In this document: piece after piece, positions 17,015-23,864 of the stretch
How the letters are laid out: each line of letters opens with the position of its first letter
Position numbering within the stretch: the first letter of the stretch is position 1
Notes under the pieces: model-generated
The model's database searches: none
What the model saw: only the letters and a program-made list of their open reading frames with translations
Told to the model about the DNA's origin: nothing
Program-made: the position numbers and the translations under genes
Origin: Xanthobacteraceae bacterium
Lineage (GTDB): Bacteria > Pseudomonadota > Alphaproteobacteria > Rhizobiales > Xanthobacteraceae
DNA: 64,000 bases
Reading direction: 5' to 3'
Assembly: GCA_023954195.1 (NCBI GenBank)
Contig: JAMLIK010000003.1
Coordinates: 124,001-188,000 of the forward strand

Positions 17015-17340
17015 CGCGTTTCCGGTTGGACTCTGGGAAAAAACTGCGCGCCACCGGAAGATAGCAGCTTCCGATGCAACCTCGGCAAATCATGCTCCAG
17101 GCGGTGTCTCTCCATTGATTTTGGAATTCGCGCAGATCATGTGACGGCGCGTTGATGATGGATGCTTGTTGCCGCCGCCGGGAAATCCGGCCGGCGCGAG
17201 GTCGCCGCCGGCCGTGTCGTGCGATAGTCTTGCCGGGCATGGTGGCGTCGGGCGAAACTGCCGCGGCATTGTCGGCGAATATATCGGTCATGGCGGTCGG
17301 ATGTTGCCGCCCGGAGCGCCGTAATCCAGGAGGGCGATGC
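17015..17340. other. non-coding stretch before the methyltransferase gene
   Basis: I see no convincing gene here. In-frame upstream extension of the methyltransferase ORF to 17152 gives Arg/Cys-rich sequence unlike protein. The only clear signal is the strong Shine-Dalgarno AGGAGG at 17328-17333. A promoter for the lasso-associated locus must lie in this stretch, but no good -35/-10 pair stands out. Confidence 0.5.
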
Positions 17341-18279
17341 TTGTTGCCGGTCCCGTCAACCCTCGCGTCGGCCGATAGGGCCGGCGCCTCATCCTTTTCG
17401 CCGGCCGAACTGGCCGTGGTGCGGCGCGCGTTCGCTCGGCAGATGCTGGCGGTCGCGGGTGTCGGGAACGCCGCGGTGGCTGCCGCCTTCGCGGCCGTGC
17501 CGCGCGAGGACTTCGTTGGAGCTGCGCCGTGGACCGCCGTCTTGCCGTCGGTCGGGTATCACGTTTTGCCGGATGCCGATCCGGCGGTGCTCTATCAGGA
17601 TTTCGTTGTCGCGCTCGATCGGGCGCGCGGCGTCAACAACGGCAGTCCGTCTCTGCATGCCAAACTGCTCGATGCGCTGGATCCGAAGCCCGGCGAGCAC
17701 ATCGTCCATGTCGGCGCGGGGAGTGGCTATTACAGCGCCGTGCTCGCCGAGATGGTCGGGCCCTCGGGGCGTATCACCGCCATCGAGTTCAACGCCGCAT
17801 TGGCGGCGCGGGCTCGCGCGTCGCTGTCGCGGCATGCCAATGTCGAGGTCGCGGTCGGTGACGGCGCCTGTTGGCCCAAGGAGCAGGCTGACGGAATCTA
17901 TGTGAATTTCGCCGCGCCCCGGCCGGCGGCGCGCTGGATCGAAGGGCTCGCGCCGGGTGGCCGGCTGATTTTTCCGCTCGGCGTGCCGGGCCCCGGACAA
18001 CCCGGCCTTGGCGGTCGCCACGCGGACAGAGGCGCGGCGCTGCGGATCGAGCGGCGCGGCGAGGGCTATGCGGCCCGCGCGATTACGCCGGCCTATTTCG
18101 TCTACGCCGAGGGCGAGGGGCTTGCGGTCGCGGCCGAGGAATTGGCGCGCCTGCGGGCGGCCTTCGACGCCGGGGGGATCGATCAGGTCAGAAGTCTGGT
18201 CTGGAAGCCGTCAGCTCCGTCTCGCGGTTACTGGTTCGCCGGTGTGGACTGGGCGCTGGGCCGGCGCGACGTCCCATAG
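17341..18279 (+). CDS. protein-L-isoaspartate O-methyltransferase-like protein
   Basis: The 312-residue SAM-dependent methyltransferase resembles PCMT: AVAAAFAAVPREDFVGAAPW, then NNGSPSLHAKLLDALDPKPG, then SAM motif I HVGAGSGYYSAVLAEMVG (about residues 123-140) and the Glu of TAIEFN. PCMT enzymes methylate isoaspartyl residues; relatives in some lasso-peptide clusters install an aspartimide. TTG 17341 is chosen because AGGAGG ends seven bases before it. The N- and C-terminal extensions make it longer than housekeeping PCMT (about 210). It lies 152 bp upstream of the precursor gene, with hairpins between, so a tailoring role is plausible but unproven; the subfamily also occurs outside such clusters. 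Confidence 0.75.
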   Translation: MLPVPSTLASADRAGASSFSPAELAVVRRAFARQMLAVAGVGNAAVAAAFAAVPREDFVGAAPWTAVLPSVGYHVLPDADPAVLYQDFVVALDRARGVNNGSPSLHAKLLDALDPKPGEHIVHVGAGSGYYSAVLAEMVGPSGRITAIEFNAALAARARASLSRHANVEVAVGDGACWPKEQADGIYVNFAAPRPAARWIEGLAPGGRLIFPLGVPGPGQPGLGGRHADRGAALRIERRGEGYAARAITPAYFVYAEGEGLAVAAEELARLRAAFDAGGIDQVRSLVWKPSAPSRGYWFAGVDWALGRRDVP

Positions 18280-18337
18280 ACTTCACAATACGGAAATGCC
18301 ATATTTCGATAATTGACAATTGCCTGAATTTGGTTGG

Positions 18338-18365
18338 CCCCCCCCCTTAAACGGGGGTTGTTTTA
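18338..18365 (+). terminator. possible terminator after methyltransferase gene
   Basis: A run of nine Cs (18338-18346) can pair with GGGGG (18353-18357) across a short loop, and TTGTTTT follows. This is 59 bp past the methyltransferase stop and is oriented as an intrinsic terminator for it. Confidence 0.4.
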
Positions 18366-18393
18366 ACTGCACAAACAGGCAGCTTTCATGCGG

Positions 18394-18417
18394 CGCGTCG
18401 CACCCGACGCGGTTTTT
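18394..18417 (+). terminator. terminator-like hairpin abutting the precursor ribosome-binding site
   Basis: CGCGTCG-cacc-CGACGCG (18394-18411) is followed by GTTTTT, then one C and the Shine-Dalgarno GGAGG (18419-18423) of the precursor gene. The shape is that of an intrinsic terminator, yet no room remains for a promoter between it and the gene. It is more likely an attenuator or a translation-controlling leader structure. A 13-codon ORF (ATG 18388 to TGA 18427) reads straight through the hairpin. Confidence 0.45.
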
Positions 18418-18431
18418 CGGAGGAGATGATT

Positions 18432-18545
18432 GTGAAGAAGTATGAGAAGCCTGCGCTCGTTCAGCTCGGCAAGATGGATCTGATCAAGTCCAACCACACC
18501 GGGCCGAGCAGCGACGGCAAGAAGTACGCTGGTTTCTTCAAGTAA
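18432..18545 (+). CDS. candidate lasso-peptide precursor, 37 residues
   Basis: GTG 18432 follows GGAGG by eight bases; ATG 18426 is in frame but too close to it. The peptide has the lasso leader signature read by PqqD-like proteins: Tyr4, Pro7, Leu9 and Gly13 (pattern YxxPxLxxxG). The C-terminal half is Gly/Ser/Lys-rich and ends YAGFFK. Asp28, followed by Gly29, is the only acidic residue after Asp16, so a macrolactam must close there. That implies a core starting at Ser20 (9-residue ring) or Asn21 (8-residue ring). The usual Thr at leader position -2 does not fit: Thr23 would then lie inside the core. Exporter, B1, B2 and cyclase genes follow downstream. Confidence 0.78.
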   Translation: MKKYEKPALVQLGKMDLIKSNHTGPSSDGKKYAGFFK

Positions 18546-18552
18546 ATAGCCA

Positions 18553-18585
18553 ACGTGACATGCCGCTTGCAGCGGCATGTCACGT
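18553..18585 (+). promoter_or_regulatory. 15-bp perfect hairpin after the precursor gene
   Basis: ACGTGACATGCCGCT and AGCGGCATGTCACGT pair perfectly around a 3-nt loop, starting 8 bp after the precursor stop. No T-tract follows. In RiPP operons such stem-loops commonly protect the abundant precursor mRNA and reduce read-through into the modification genes. It separates the precursor from the exporter at 18724. Confidence 0.65.
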
Positions 18586-18723
18586 CCTGCCCCAATGCGA
18601 GGGTAGCGAATAGCCTGCTTCGGCGAGGCCATTGACCATGGTTGCATTGGCGGGCCATTCAAGCCGCGGACGTTCGCGCCGCTGGATCATCCGTGGTATC
18701 ACGATGCGGCGGGGGCCCCGCTG

Positions 18724-20574
18724 ATGTTCTGGTTGCGGCGTCCGGCGATCACTGCTCCGCCACCGCCATCTGTTCCGCCGGCATCCCTTTTTGGGTTTTG
18801 CCGCTATTTTCTCGCGGAACATCGCACGATTTTCCTCTGGCTTTTCTTGTGCGGTCTCGGTGTCGCCGGCGCCGACGCGCTTGTGGCTGTATTCATCGGC
18901 AAGATGGTCGGCTTCGTGGGGCAGGCCGATCGCTGGGCCGCGTGGCATCAGCGATGGCCGGCGCTGCTCGCCTTGCTTGTTGTCATCGGTTTGGTCCGGC
19001 CGTTTCTGATCTGGCTGGATCTCCGCCTCAGGAATGCCTTTCTGATCCCGGACGTGACGTCGCGGATGCGCTGGATCAGCTATTGGCGCGTGACGCGGCA
19101 GAGCTGGCGCTTTTTTCAGGGGGATTCTCCGGGGCGGCTCGCGCACTGGGTGATGCAAACCCCTGGCGCGTTGCGCGAGGTCGCGGAAGCCTCGATCCGC
19201 GCCGTGTGGTATCTGTCGATGTACGGCCTGACGAGCGTGGCGCTGCTCGCCAACGCCGACGTGCGCCTCACGGCTCCGATCCTGGCATGGTTCGCAGGCT
19301 TCGCGCTGCTGATGCGCGCGTTCGTGCCGCGGCTGCGGCGCCGGGCCGACGACAACGCCGACCGATACTCGCGCCTGATGGCTGAACTGGTCGACGCTTA
19401 CGGAAATATACTCACCGTCAAGCTGTTCGGCGTGGCGGCGACGACGGATGGACCGGTTCGCAAGGCGCTGCTCGCGCACAATGATGCGCAAGCCCGCCAC
19501 ATGGACAGCGTCACCGGCTTCATGACCTGGCTCACGCTTCTCAACACCATGCTTCTGCTCGGGACCGCGGCGATCGGCGGCTATCTCTGGCTGCATGAGG
19601 CGATTTCGGCGGAAGCGGCGGCGATGGCGTTGCCGCTGGTCTGGCAGGTCGCCAACACCGGCGGCTGGGTCGCCTGGGAAGTTTCGGGCATCTACCAGAA
19701 TCTCGGCGAGGTCCGGCAGGGCATGGGGGTGATCGCGGCGCCGAACGCGATGCCCGACGACGACGCGGCTCCTGCCCTGGACGCGGCGCGGGGCGGCATC
19801 GCCTTCGACCGGGTCACTTTCGGCTACGGCGATCGGCCACCGGTTTTCGAAAACTTCAGCCTCGATATCGCCCCCGGCGAGAAGGTGGGCATTGTCGGCC
19901 GGTCCGGCGCGGGAAAGTCAACGCTGGTGGCGCTACTGCTGCGGCTCGCGGATGTGCGGCGCGGCGCGATCCGCATCGACGGACAGGACATTCGAAACGT
20001 ATCGATCGAAAGCCTGCGCGCGCAAATCGGTATCGTGACGCAGGACGTTTCGCTGTTTCATCGCTCGATCCGCGACAATCTCCTGTGCGGGAGACCCGAT
20101 GCGTCCGACGCGGAATTGCAGGACGCGCTGCGTCACGCCCAGGCCGCCGGTTTCGTCGCGGGCATCACCGACGAGGACGGCCATGGCGGCCTCGACGCCG
20201 TCGTCGGCGAGCGCGGCGGCAAGTTGTCGGGCGGCCAGCGCCAGCGCCTGATGCTGGCCCGCGCGCTGCTCAAGGATGCGCCGATCGTCATTCTCGACGA
20301 GGCGACATCCGCGCTCGACAGCGAGGCGGAGCAGGCGATCGGCACGGAGCTGGAAACGCTGCTGGCCGGCAAGACCGTCGTCAGCATCGCTCACCGGCTG
20401 TCGGCGCTGGCGAGAATGGACCGCATTCTGGTGATCGAGGAGGGCCGGGTGATCGAGCAGGGCTCCCACGACGAACTTCTGGCGCGGAACGGGCTCTACG
20501 CCTGGCTCTGGCGTCAGCAGACCGCAAGCTCGAACGACGGCCTCGCGCCGTCCCTGATTAGTCAGCCGCTTTGA
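18724..20574 (+). CDS. ABC transporter, fused permease and ATPase (lasso exporter type)
   Basis: The 616-residue half-transporter has an N-terminal six-helix ABC membrane domain (about residues 30-320). The ATPase domain follows: Walker A GRSGAGKST at about 394, signature LSGGQRQR at about 502, Walker B VILDEATSALD at about 521. It works as a homodimer at the inner membrane. Between a lasso precursor and the B1 gene it is the expected exporter and immunity protein. The start is uncertain: the frame stays open upstream to 18603 but contains no ATG, GTG or TTG, so ATG 18724 is used with a weak G-rich ribosome-binding site. No C39 peptidase domain is present, in line with a separate leader protease. 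Confidence 0.9.
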   Translation: MFWLRRPAITAPPPPSVPPASLFGFCRYFLAEHRTIFLWLFLCGLGVAGADALVAVFIGKMVGFVGQADRWAAWHQRWPALLALLVVIGLVRPFLIWLDLRLRNAFLIPDVTSRMRWISYWRVTRQSWRFFQGDSPGRLAHWVMQTPGALREVAEASIRAVWYLSMYGLTSVALLANADVRLTAPILAWFAGFALLMRAFVPRLRRRADDNADRYSRLMAELVDAYGNILTVKLFGVAATTDGPVRKALLAHNDAQARHMDSVTGFMTWLTLLNTMLLLGTAAIGGYLWLHEAISAEAAAMALPLVWQVANTGGWVAWEVSGIYQNLGEVRQGMGVIAAPNAMPDDDAAPALDAARGGIAFDRVTFGYGDRPPVFENFSLDIAPGEKVGIVGRSGAGKSTLVALLLRLADVRRGAIRIDGQDIRNVSIESLRAQIGIVTQDVSLFHRSIRDNLLCGRPDASDAELQDALRHAQAAGFVAGITDEDGHGGLDAVVGERGGKLSGGQRQRLMLARALLKDAPIVILDEATSALDSEAEQAIGTELETLLAGKTVVSIAHRLSALARMDRILVIEEGRVIEQGSHDELLARNGLYAWLWRQQTASSNDGLAPSLISQPL

Positions 20575-20584
20575 GGACACGACG

Positions 20585-20851
20585 ATGACGCGCATTCAAT
20601 TGACGCCGGGAACGAGCCTGACAACCATCGAAGGAAAAAGCGTGTTGTTCTCGGTCAAGACCGGCGAGTCCTACGGGCTTAACGAAACCGCGGCCGAGAT
20701 GCTCAGGCTCGGGCTCGATGGCGGGATCGATCATGCCGTCGCATGGTTCGCGCAAAACTACGATGTGCCGGCCGAGGAAATCAGAAGCGATCTCGAAGAA
20801 CTGGCGCGCGATCTGGTGAAGGTCAAGCTGGCTCTGATTGTGTCAGGTTGA
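20585..20851 (+). CDS. PqqD-like RiPP recognition element (lasso B1)
   Basis: The 88-residue stand-alone PqqD-family protein starts with LTPGTSLTTIEGKSVLFSVKTGESYGLNETAAEMLRL split over beta strands and a helix, then EEIRSDLEELARDLV. In split-B lasso systems the B1 protein binds the leader at the YxxP motif and delivers it to the B2 protease. It starts 10 bp after the exporter with GAGG eight bases before ATG 20585. Its last 29 bp overlap, tail to tail, the end of the B2 gene on the other strand. Lasso clusters of proteobacteria more often carry a fused B protein, so the split form is notable. Confidence 0.88.
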   Translation: MTRIQLTPGTSLTTIEGKSVLFSVKTGESYGLNETAAEMLRLGLDGGIDHAVAWFAQNYDVPAEEIRSDLEELARDLVKVKLALIVSG

Positions 20852-21227
20852 GGTCGGGCCATGGATCGTAGGCGGCGACGACGGTGAAATCCTCCATTCC
20901 GGGCGTGGTGACGAAAACGTCGTCGCCGCACGTGACCCAGGCGTGGCCGGACAGGGGCGACAGGCGCATGCCGATCTTGAGGGCGGCGGGGTGGCCATGA
21001 CGGTTGAGGCTGAACCAGACCACAATCGCCTGATCGAGGCATTCGATGCGCATGGGCAGAACATTCAGGCCCCGCAACGCGCGGGCGGCCACTGTCGGCG
21101 CGGCCACCGGATCGGCGTCGCGTCGGGCTTTCGTTCGTTCGCCCAGCCAGTGAAACATGCGGACGGTGCGGTCGATGCCGAACAACTTCGTCGACAGATG
21201 CGATAACGACAGAACCGCGGCGCTCAT
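20823..21227 (-). CDS. lasso B2 transglutaminase-like leader protease, reverse strand
   Basis: The 134-residue protein matches the lasso B2 family. The Cys region is VLPMRIECLDQAIVVWF (Cys63), the substrate-fold segment is GHPAALKIGMRL, and the His region is PLSGHAWVTCGDDVF (His95). The fold is transglutaminase-like with a Cys-His-Asp triad; it removes the leader peptide. ATG 21227 has AAGGA ten bases upstream. It is convergent with B1 (3' overlap 20823-20851) and divergent from the cyclase, with about 60 bp between start codons. That is unusual, because B2 normally lies co-directionally between B1 and its partners. The gene is intact despite its odd orientation. Confidence 0.88.
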   Translation of the reverse strand: MSAAVLSLSHLSTKLFGIDRTVRMFHWLGERTKARRDADPVAAPTVAARALRGLNVLPMRIECLDQAIVVWFSLNRHGHPAALKIGMRLSPLSGHAWVTCGDDVFVTTPGMEDFTVVAAYDPWPDLNLTQSEPA

Positions 21228-21287
21228 CCCGATGCGTCCTTCATGGATCGATCCTCCACTGCTAACCGGCCCGGCCACAGGAATGCA

Positions 21288-23087
21288 ATGACAATTTCCG
21301 AATCCGCTGAAGGAGACGCTTTGGCCGACGGCGGCGCCGGCCGCGCGCCGTCCTCGCCGGTCATCTCGCTGACATGGCGGGAAGGAACGATTCTGATCGA
21401 GGGGATCGTCCAGCGCGTGGAAGAACGTATCGGGCCGCAGGCATTGCGGCGGCTTGTCGAAATCGTCGATCGCGACGGACCCGCCGCGCTCGCGCGCGTG
21501 GAGGGGGATTTTATCGCGCTGGTGCGGTCGCGCGAGCAGCTTCATGCCTTCAAAAGTTTCACGTCGCAATTCCAGATCTATTATCGCGAGGGCGACCGGT
21601 CCGTGGCCAACCGCCTGTTCGCGTTCTGGGCCGCCGCGACGGGACAGTGGAACGAGGATTACTTCGCCCGCCATGTCCTGATCGTGCCGGGCTATCAGTT
21701 CCTGTCGCGGGAGACGCCCGTCGAAGGCGTGATGCGGGTCCTGCCCGGAGAACTCGTCTCGATCGGCTCGCGCATCGAGCGCCGCCAGCTTGTTCGCCGG
21801 AACTATGTCTACCGCCTCGATCCGGACCAGCGTCGCGAGGAACTGGCGGAGCATGTTTTGCATCTGTTGCGCGACGCGATCAGGACCCGGCTGGCCGCGC
21901 GGCCGCATGCGCGGATCTGCGTCGAGATTTCGGGCGGACTGGATTCCTCGTTCATCGCGTGCCTGCTCGGCGAACAATTGTCCACGGGCGTTCGCGGCGT
22001 AATGTTCTCGCAGCCGCGCCTGCCGTCACACGCGATCAGCGAACGCTATGCGCGCGACGTGGCGGAGCGTTACGGCATCGACCTCACGGTCCTGCCGCCG
22101 GAGGCATTGCCGGTCGGCGATCCGGATGTTTCCGGCTACGCGGACGAGCCCAGCGATTTCTTCTGGTTCGGCGACATTTTTTCCCGCGCGGTCGCGGAAC
22201 TCGCCGCGCCGCATTCCTATGTGTTCACCGGCTTCGGCGCGGATCAGCTTTTTCTCCGCTCTCCGGCGTTTCTTCCGTATCTTCTGAGGCGGAAGGAATA
22301 TCGCGCGTTCCGCAACACGCTGCCCGCGGCGAGCCGGCTGTTGGCGCGGGGCCAGATCAGCGTCGCCTGGCAATGCCTCGTGTCGCAGCTTCCGGCTGAA
22401 CTGCATCGTTCGCTGCAACGCCTCTGGTTCTCGCGCGGCTGGAATCCTTGGGACGTCAGTGACGTTAACATGGAGCGCGCGCTGACCGGCGATATTCCAT
22501 GGTTGCGATGCGGGCGAAGCCTCGCGGAGTATTCGCTCGAACGGCACCGGGCCGAGGTTGCGATGGTCGGCGACGGCATCATCTGCGACGACTGGGGATA
22601 TTTTTCCGCGCCGCGCGCCGTCACGCAGGCGCATTTCTCCGGAAAATCGCTGGTCGATGCATCGCCCTTCTGCGACCTGCCCTTGCTCGATTATGTCTAC
22701 GATAATATCAGCGCGCGGCTGGTTCACGATTTCGGCGGGCGCTACAAGGAGCTGCTGCGCGACGCGCAGAAAGGCATCGTCCCCGAGAATTTGCGCGGGC
22801 GGCGGAATGATACGTTCGTCTTCAATTCATTTCAGATGAACTATGTGGATGCCGCGAAGGAGCGGCTCGCCGGCCTGCTCGACGAAGTCGACGAGGGATG
22901 GATCGACGTCAAGGCCGCCCGCCATGCCTTTCAGCAACTGTCCTTCGGGGTTACGTCGAGTTCGACGCGGTCGGTGATGGCCTTGATGGGATATTTGCAG
23001 TGGCGTCGCGCGTTTCTCGATCGCGCGACGACGTCGCGGGATGATTTGCAGGACGGTTTTTTCAGGGAGGCGTTGAGCTGGTCATGA
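21288..23087 (+). CDS. asparagine-synthetase-like lasso cyclase
   Basis: The 599-residue protein has an N-terminal Ntn-hydrolase-like domain (LARVEGDFIALVRSREQL, about 60-80) and a C-terminal ATP-pyrophosphatase domain with the PP-loop EISGGLDSSFIA near residue 220. Lasso cyclases adenylate the side-chain carboxylate of the ring Asp or Glu and close the macrolactam. In the context of precursor, B1 and B2 this is the expected C protein. ATG 21288 is preferred because AGGAA lies just upstream; ATG 21243 has no ribosome-binding site and would leave only 15 bp to the divergent B2 start. The stop overlaps the SNase-like gene (ATGA at 23084). Confidence 0.9.
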   Translation: MTISESAEGDALADGGAGRAPSSPVISLTWREGTILIEGIVQRVEERIGPQALRRLVEIVDRDGPAALARVEGDFIALVRSREQLHAFKSFTSQFQIYYREGDRSVANRLFAFWAAATGQWNEDYFARHVLIVPGYQFLSRETPVEGVMRVLPGELVSIGSRIERRQLVRRNYVYRLDPDQRREELAEHVLHLLRDAIRTRLAARPHARICVEISGGLDSSFIACLLGEQLSTGVRGVMFSQPRLPSHAISERYARDVAERYGIDLTVLPPEALPVGDPDVSGYADEPSDFFWFGDIFSRAVAELAAPHSYVFTGFGADQLFLRSPAFLPYLLRRKEYRAFRNTLPAASRLLARGQISVAWQCLVSQLPAELHRSLQRLWFSRGWNPWDVSDVNMERALTGDIPWLRCGRSLAEYSLERHRAEVAMVGDGIICDDWGYFSAPRAVTQAHFSGKSLVDASPFCDLPLLDYVYDNISARLVHDFGGRYKELLRDAQKGIVPENLRGRRNDTFVFNSFQMNYVDAAKERLAGLLDEVDEGWIDVKAARHAFQQLSFGVTSSSTRSVMALMGYLQWRRAFLDRATTSRDDLQDGFFREALSWS

Positions 23088-23545
23088 AATTCAGATGCAG
23101 TCCCGTGACGGTTCGGAAAAGATCTGGCGGGATCGCCGCCGCCGTGCTCCGTTCCCATGCGGTGCCGGCCGGCCTCCTCGGCCTGTTTCTTTTCGCGGCT
23201 CCGGCCGCCGCCGCCGATATTCTGGTCCTGGACGGCGGAACGCTTGTCGTCGGGAAGCGCACGGTCCGCCTTTGGGGCATCGAGGCTCCGACCGCGACGC
23301 AGACCTGTGTCACGACCACCGGGCGCGTCTGGCCTTGCGGCGCGCGCGCGCGTGACGAGCTTCGTTCGGCCATCCGGGACGAGGAGGTTGTCTGTCGGCC
23401 GAAAGCGCGCGGGCTCGACGTATGCCGCGTCGCGGGTCTTGATATCGGCGCCTTGCTGGTCAAGGAAGGGCTCGCCAGGGCACGAGACGATTATCAGGAG
23501 CTTGAAGCGCGGGCCCGTTCGGCGCGTGCCGGGCTTTGGGAGTAA
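23084..23545 (+). CDS. secreted SNase-like protein with degenerate active site
   Basis: The 153-residue protein has an N-terminal export signal (hydrophobic to about residue 43, AAPAAAA) and an SNase/thermonuclease fold: LVLDGGTLVVGKRTVRLWGIEAPT, then C-rich middle, then LVKEGLARARDDYQELEARAR and GLW. Catalytic positions look lost. The usual DGDT is DGGT (Gly52), D-x-P-E is E-A-P-T (Thr70 in place of the key Glu), and there is no D-x-Y-G-R. Arg62 remains. It is translationally coupled to the cyclase and so belongs to the lasso operon. It is probably not a nuclease; it may be a binding or immunity-type periplasmic protein. That role is inference. Confidence 0.8.
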   Translation: MKFRCSPVTVRKRSGGIAAAVLRSHAVPAGLLGLFLFAAPAAAADILVLDGGTLVVGKRTVRLWGIEAPTATQTCVTTTGRVWPCGARARDELRSAIRDEEVVCRPKARGLDVCRVAGLDIGALLVKEGLARARDDYQELEARARSARAGLWE

Positions 23546-23680
23546 CGTATTTCCTTCCGCATGCAACACCTGTCGGAGCAGATCATTATTCGGGAGATCA
23601 TATGTCTTGAAAATTTTGAGCGTGCGGTTTGCCGAATCGCGGCCGCGATGGCGTCCATCCGGGCGGTACGGGATCCCATC

Positions 23681-23839
23681 ATGATCCGCGTGGTCCTTGC
23701 GCTATTGCTGATGGTTGCGACAAGCGCATGCACGTCGCGCATGATTAACGAAAGGGACGATGCCTATTGTCGATCGAAAGGGACCGAGCCCGGATCGAAG
23801 GCATATTTTCAATGCCGCCTGAAAGAGGCGATCAATTAG
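23681..23839 (+). CDS. small lipoprotein
   Basis: This 52-residue protein has a short hydrophobic signal (VVLALLLMVATSAC) and a lipobox-like ATSAC, placing the lipidated Cys at about residue 17. The mature part is only about 35 residues with two further Cys. ATG 23681 is chosen over upstream in-frame starts because it places the signal at the N-terminus. The family is unknown. It lies downstream of the SNase-like gene on the same strand, but 135 bp away, so co-transcription is uncertain. Confidence 0.55.
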   Translation: MIRVVLALLLMVATSACTSRMINERDDAYCRSKGTEPGSKAYFQCRLKEAIN

Positions 23840-23864
23840 AGCGTTTTCGAATTGGCTTGAATCG

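Noticed and set aside
17152-17340. Longer N-terminus for the methyltransferase
   Set aside because: Arg/Cys-rich and unlike protein; a strong AGGAGG points to TTG 17341.
18603-18723. In-frame extension upstream of the exporter start
   Set aside because: The frame is open and looks protein-like near its end, but contains no ATG, GTG or TTG, so it was not included.
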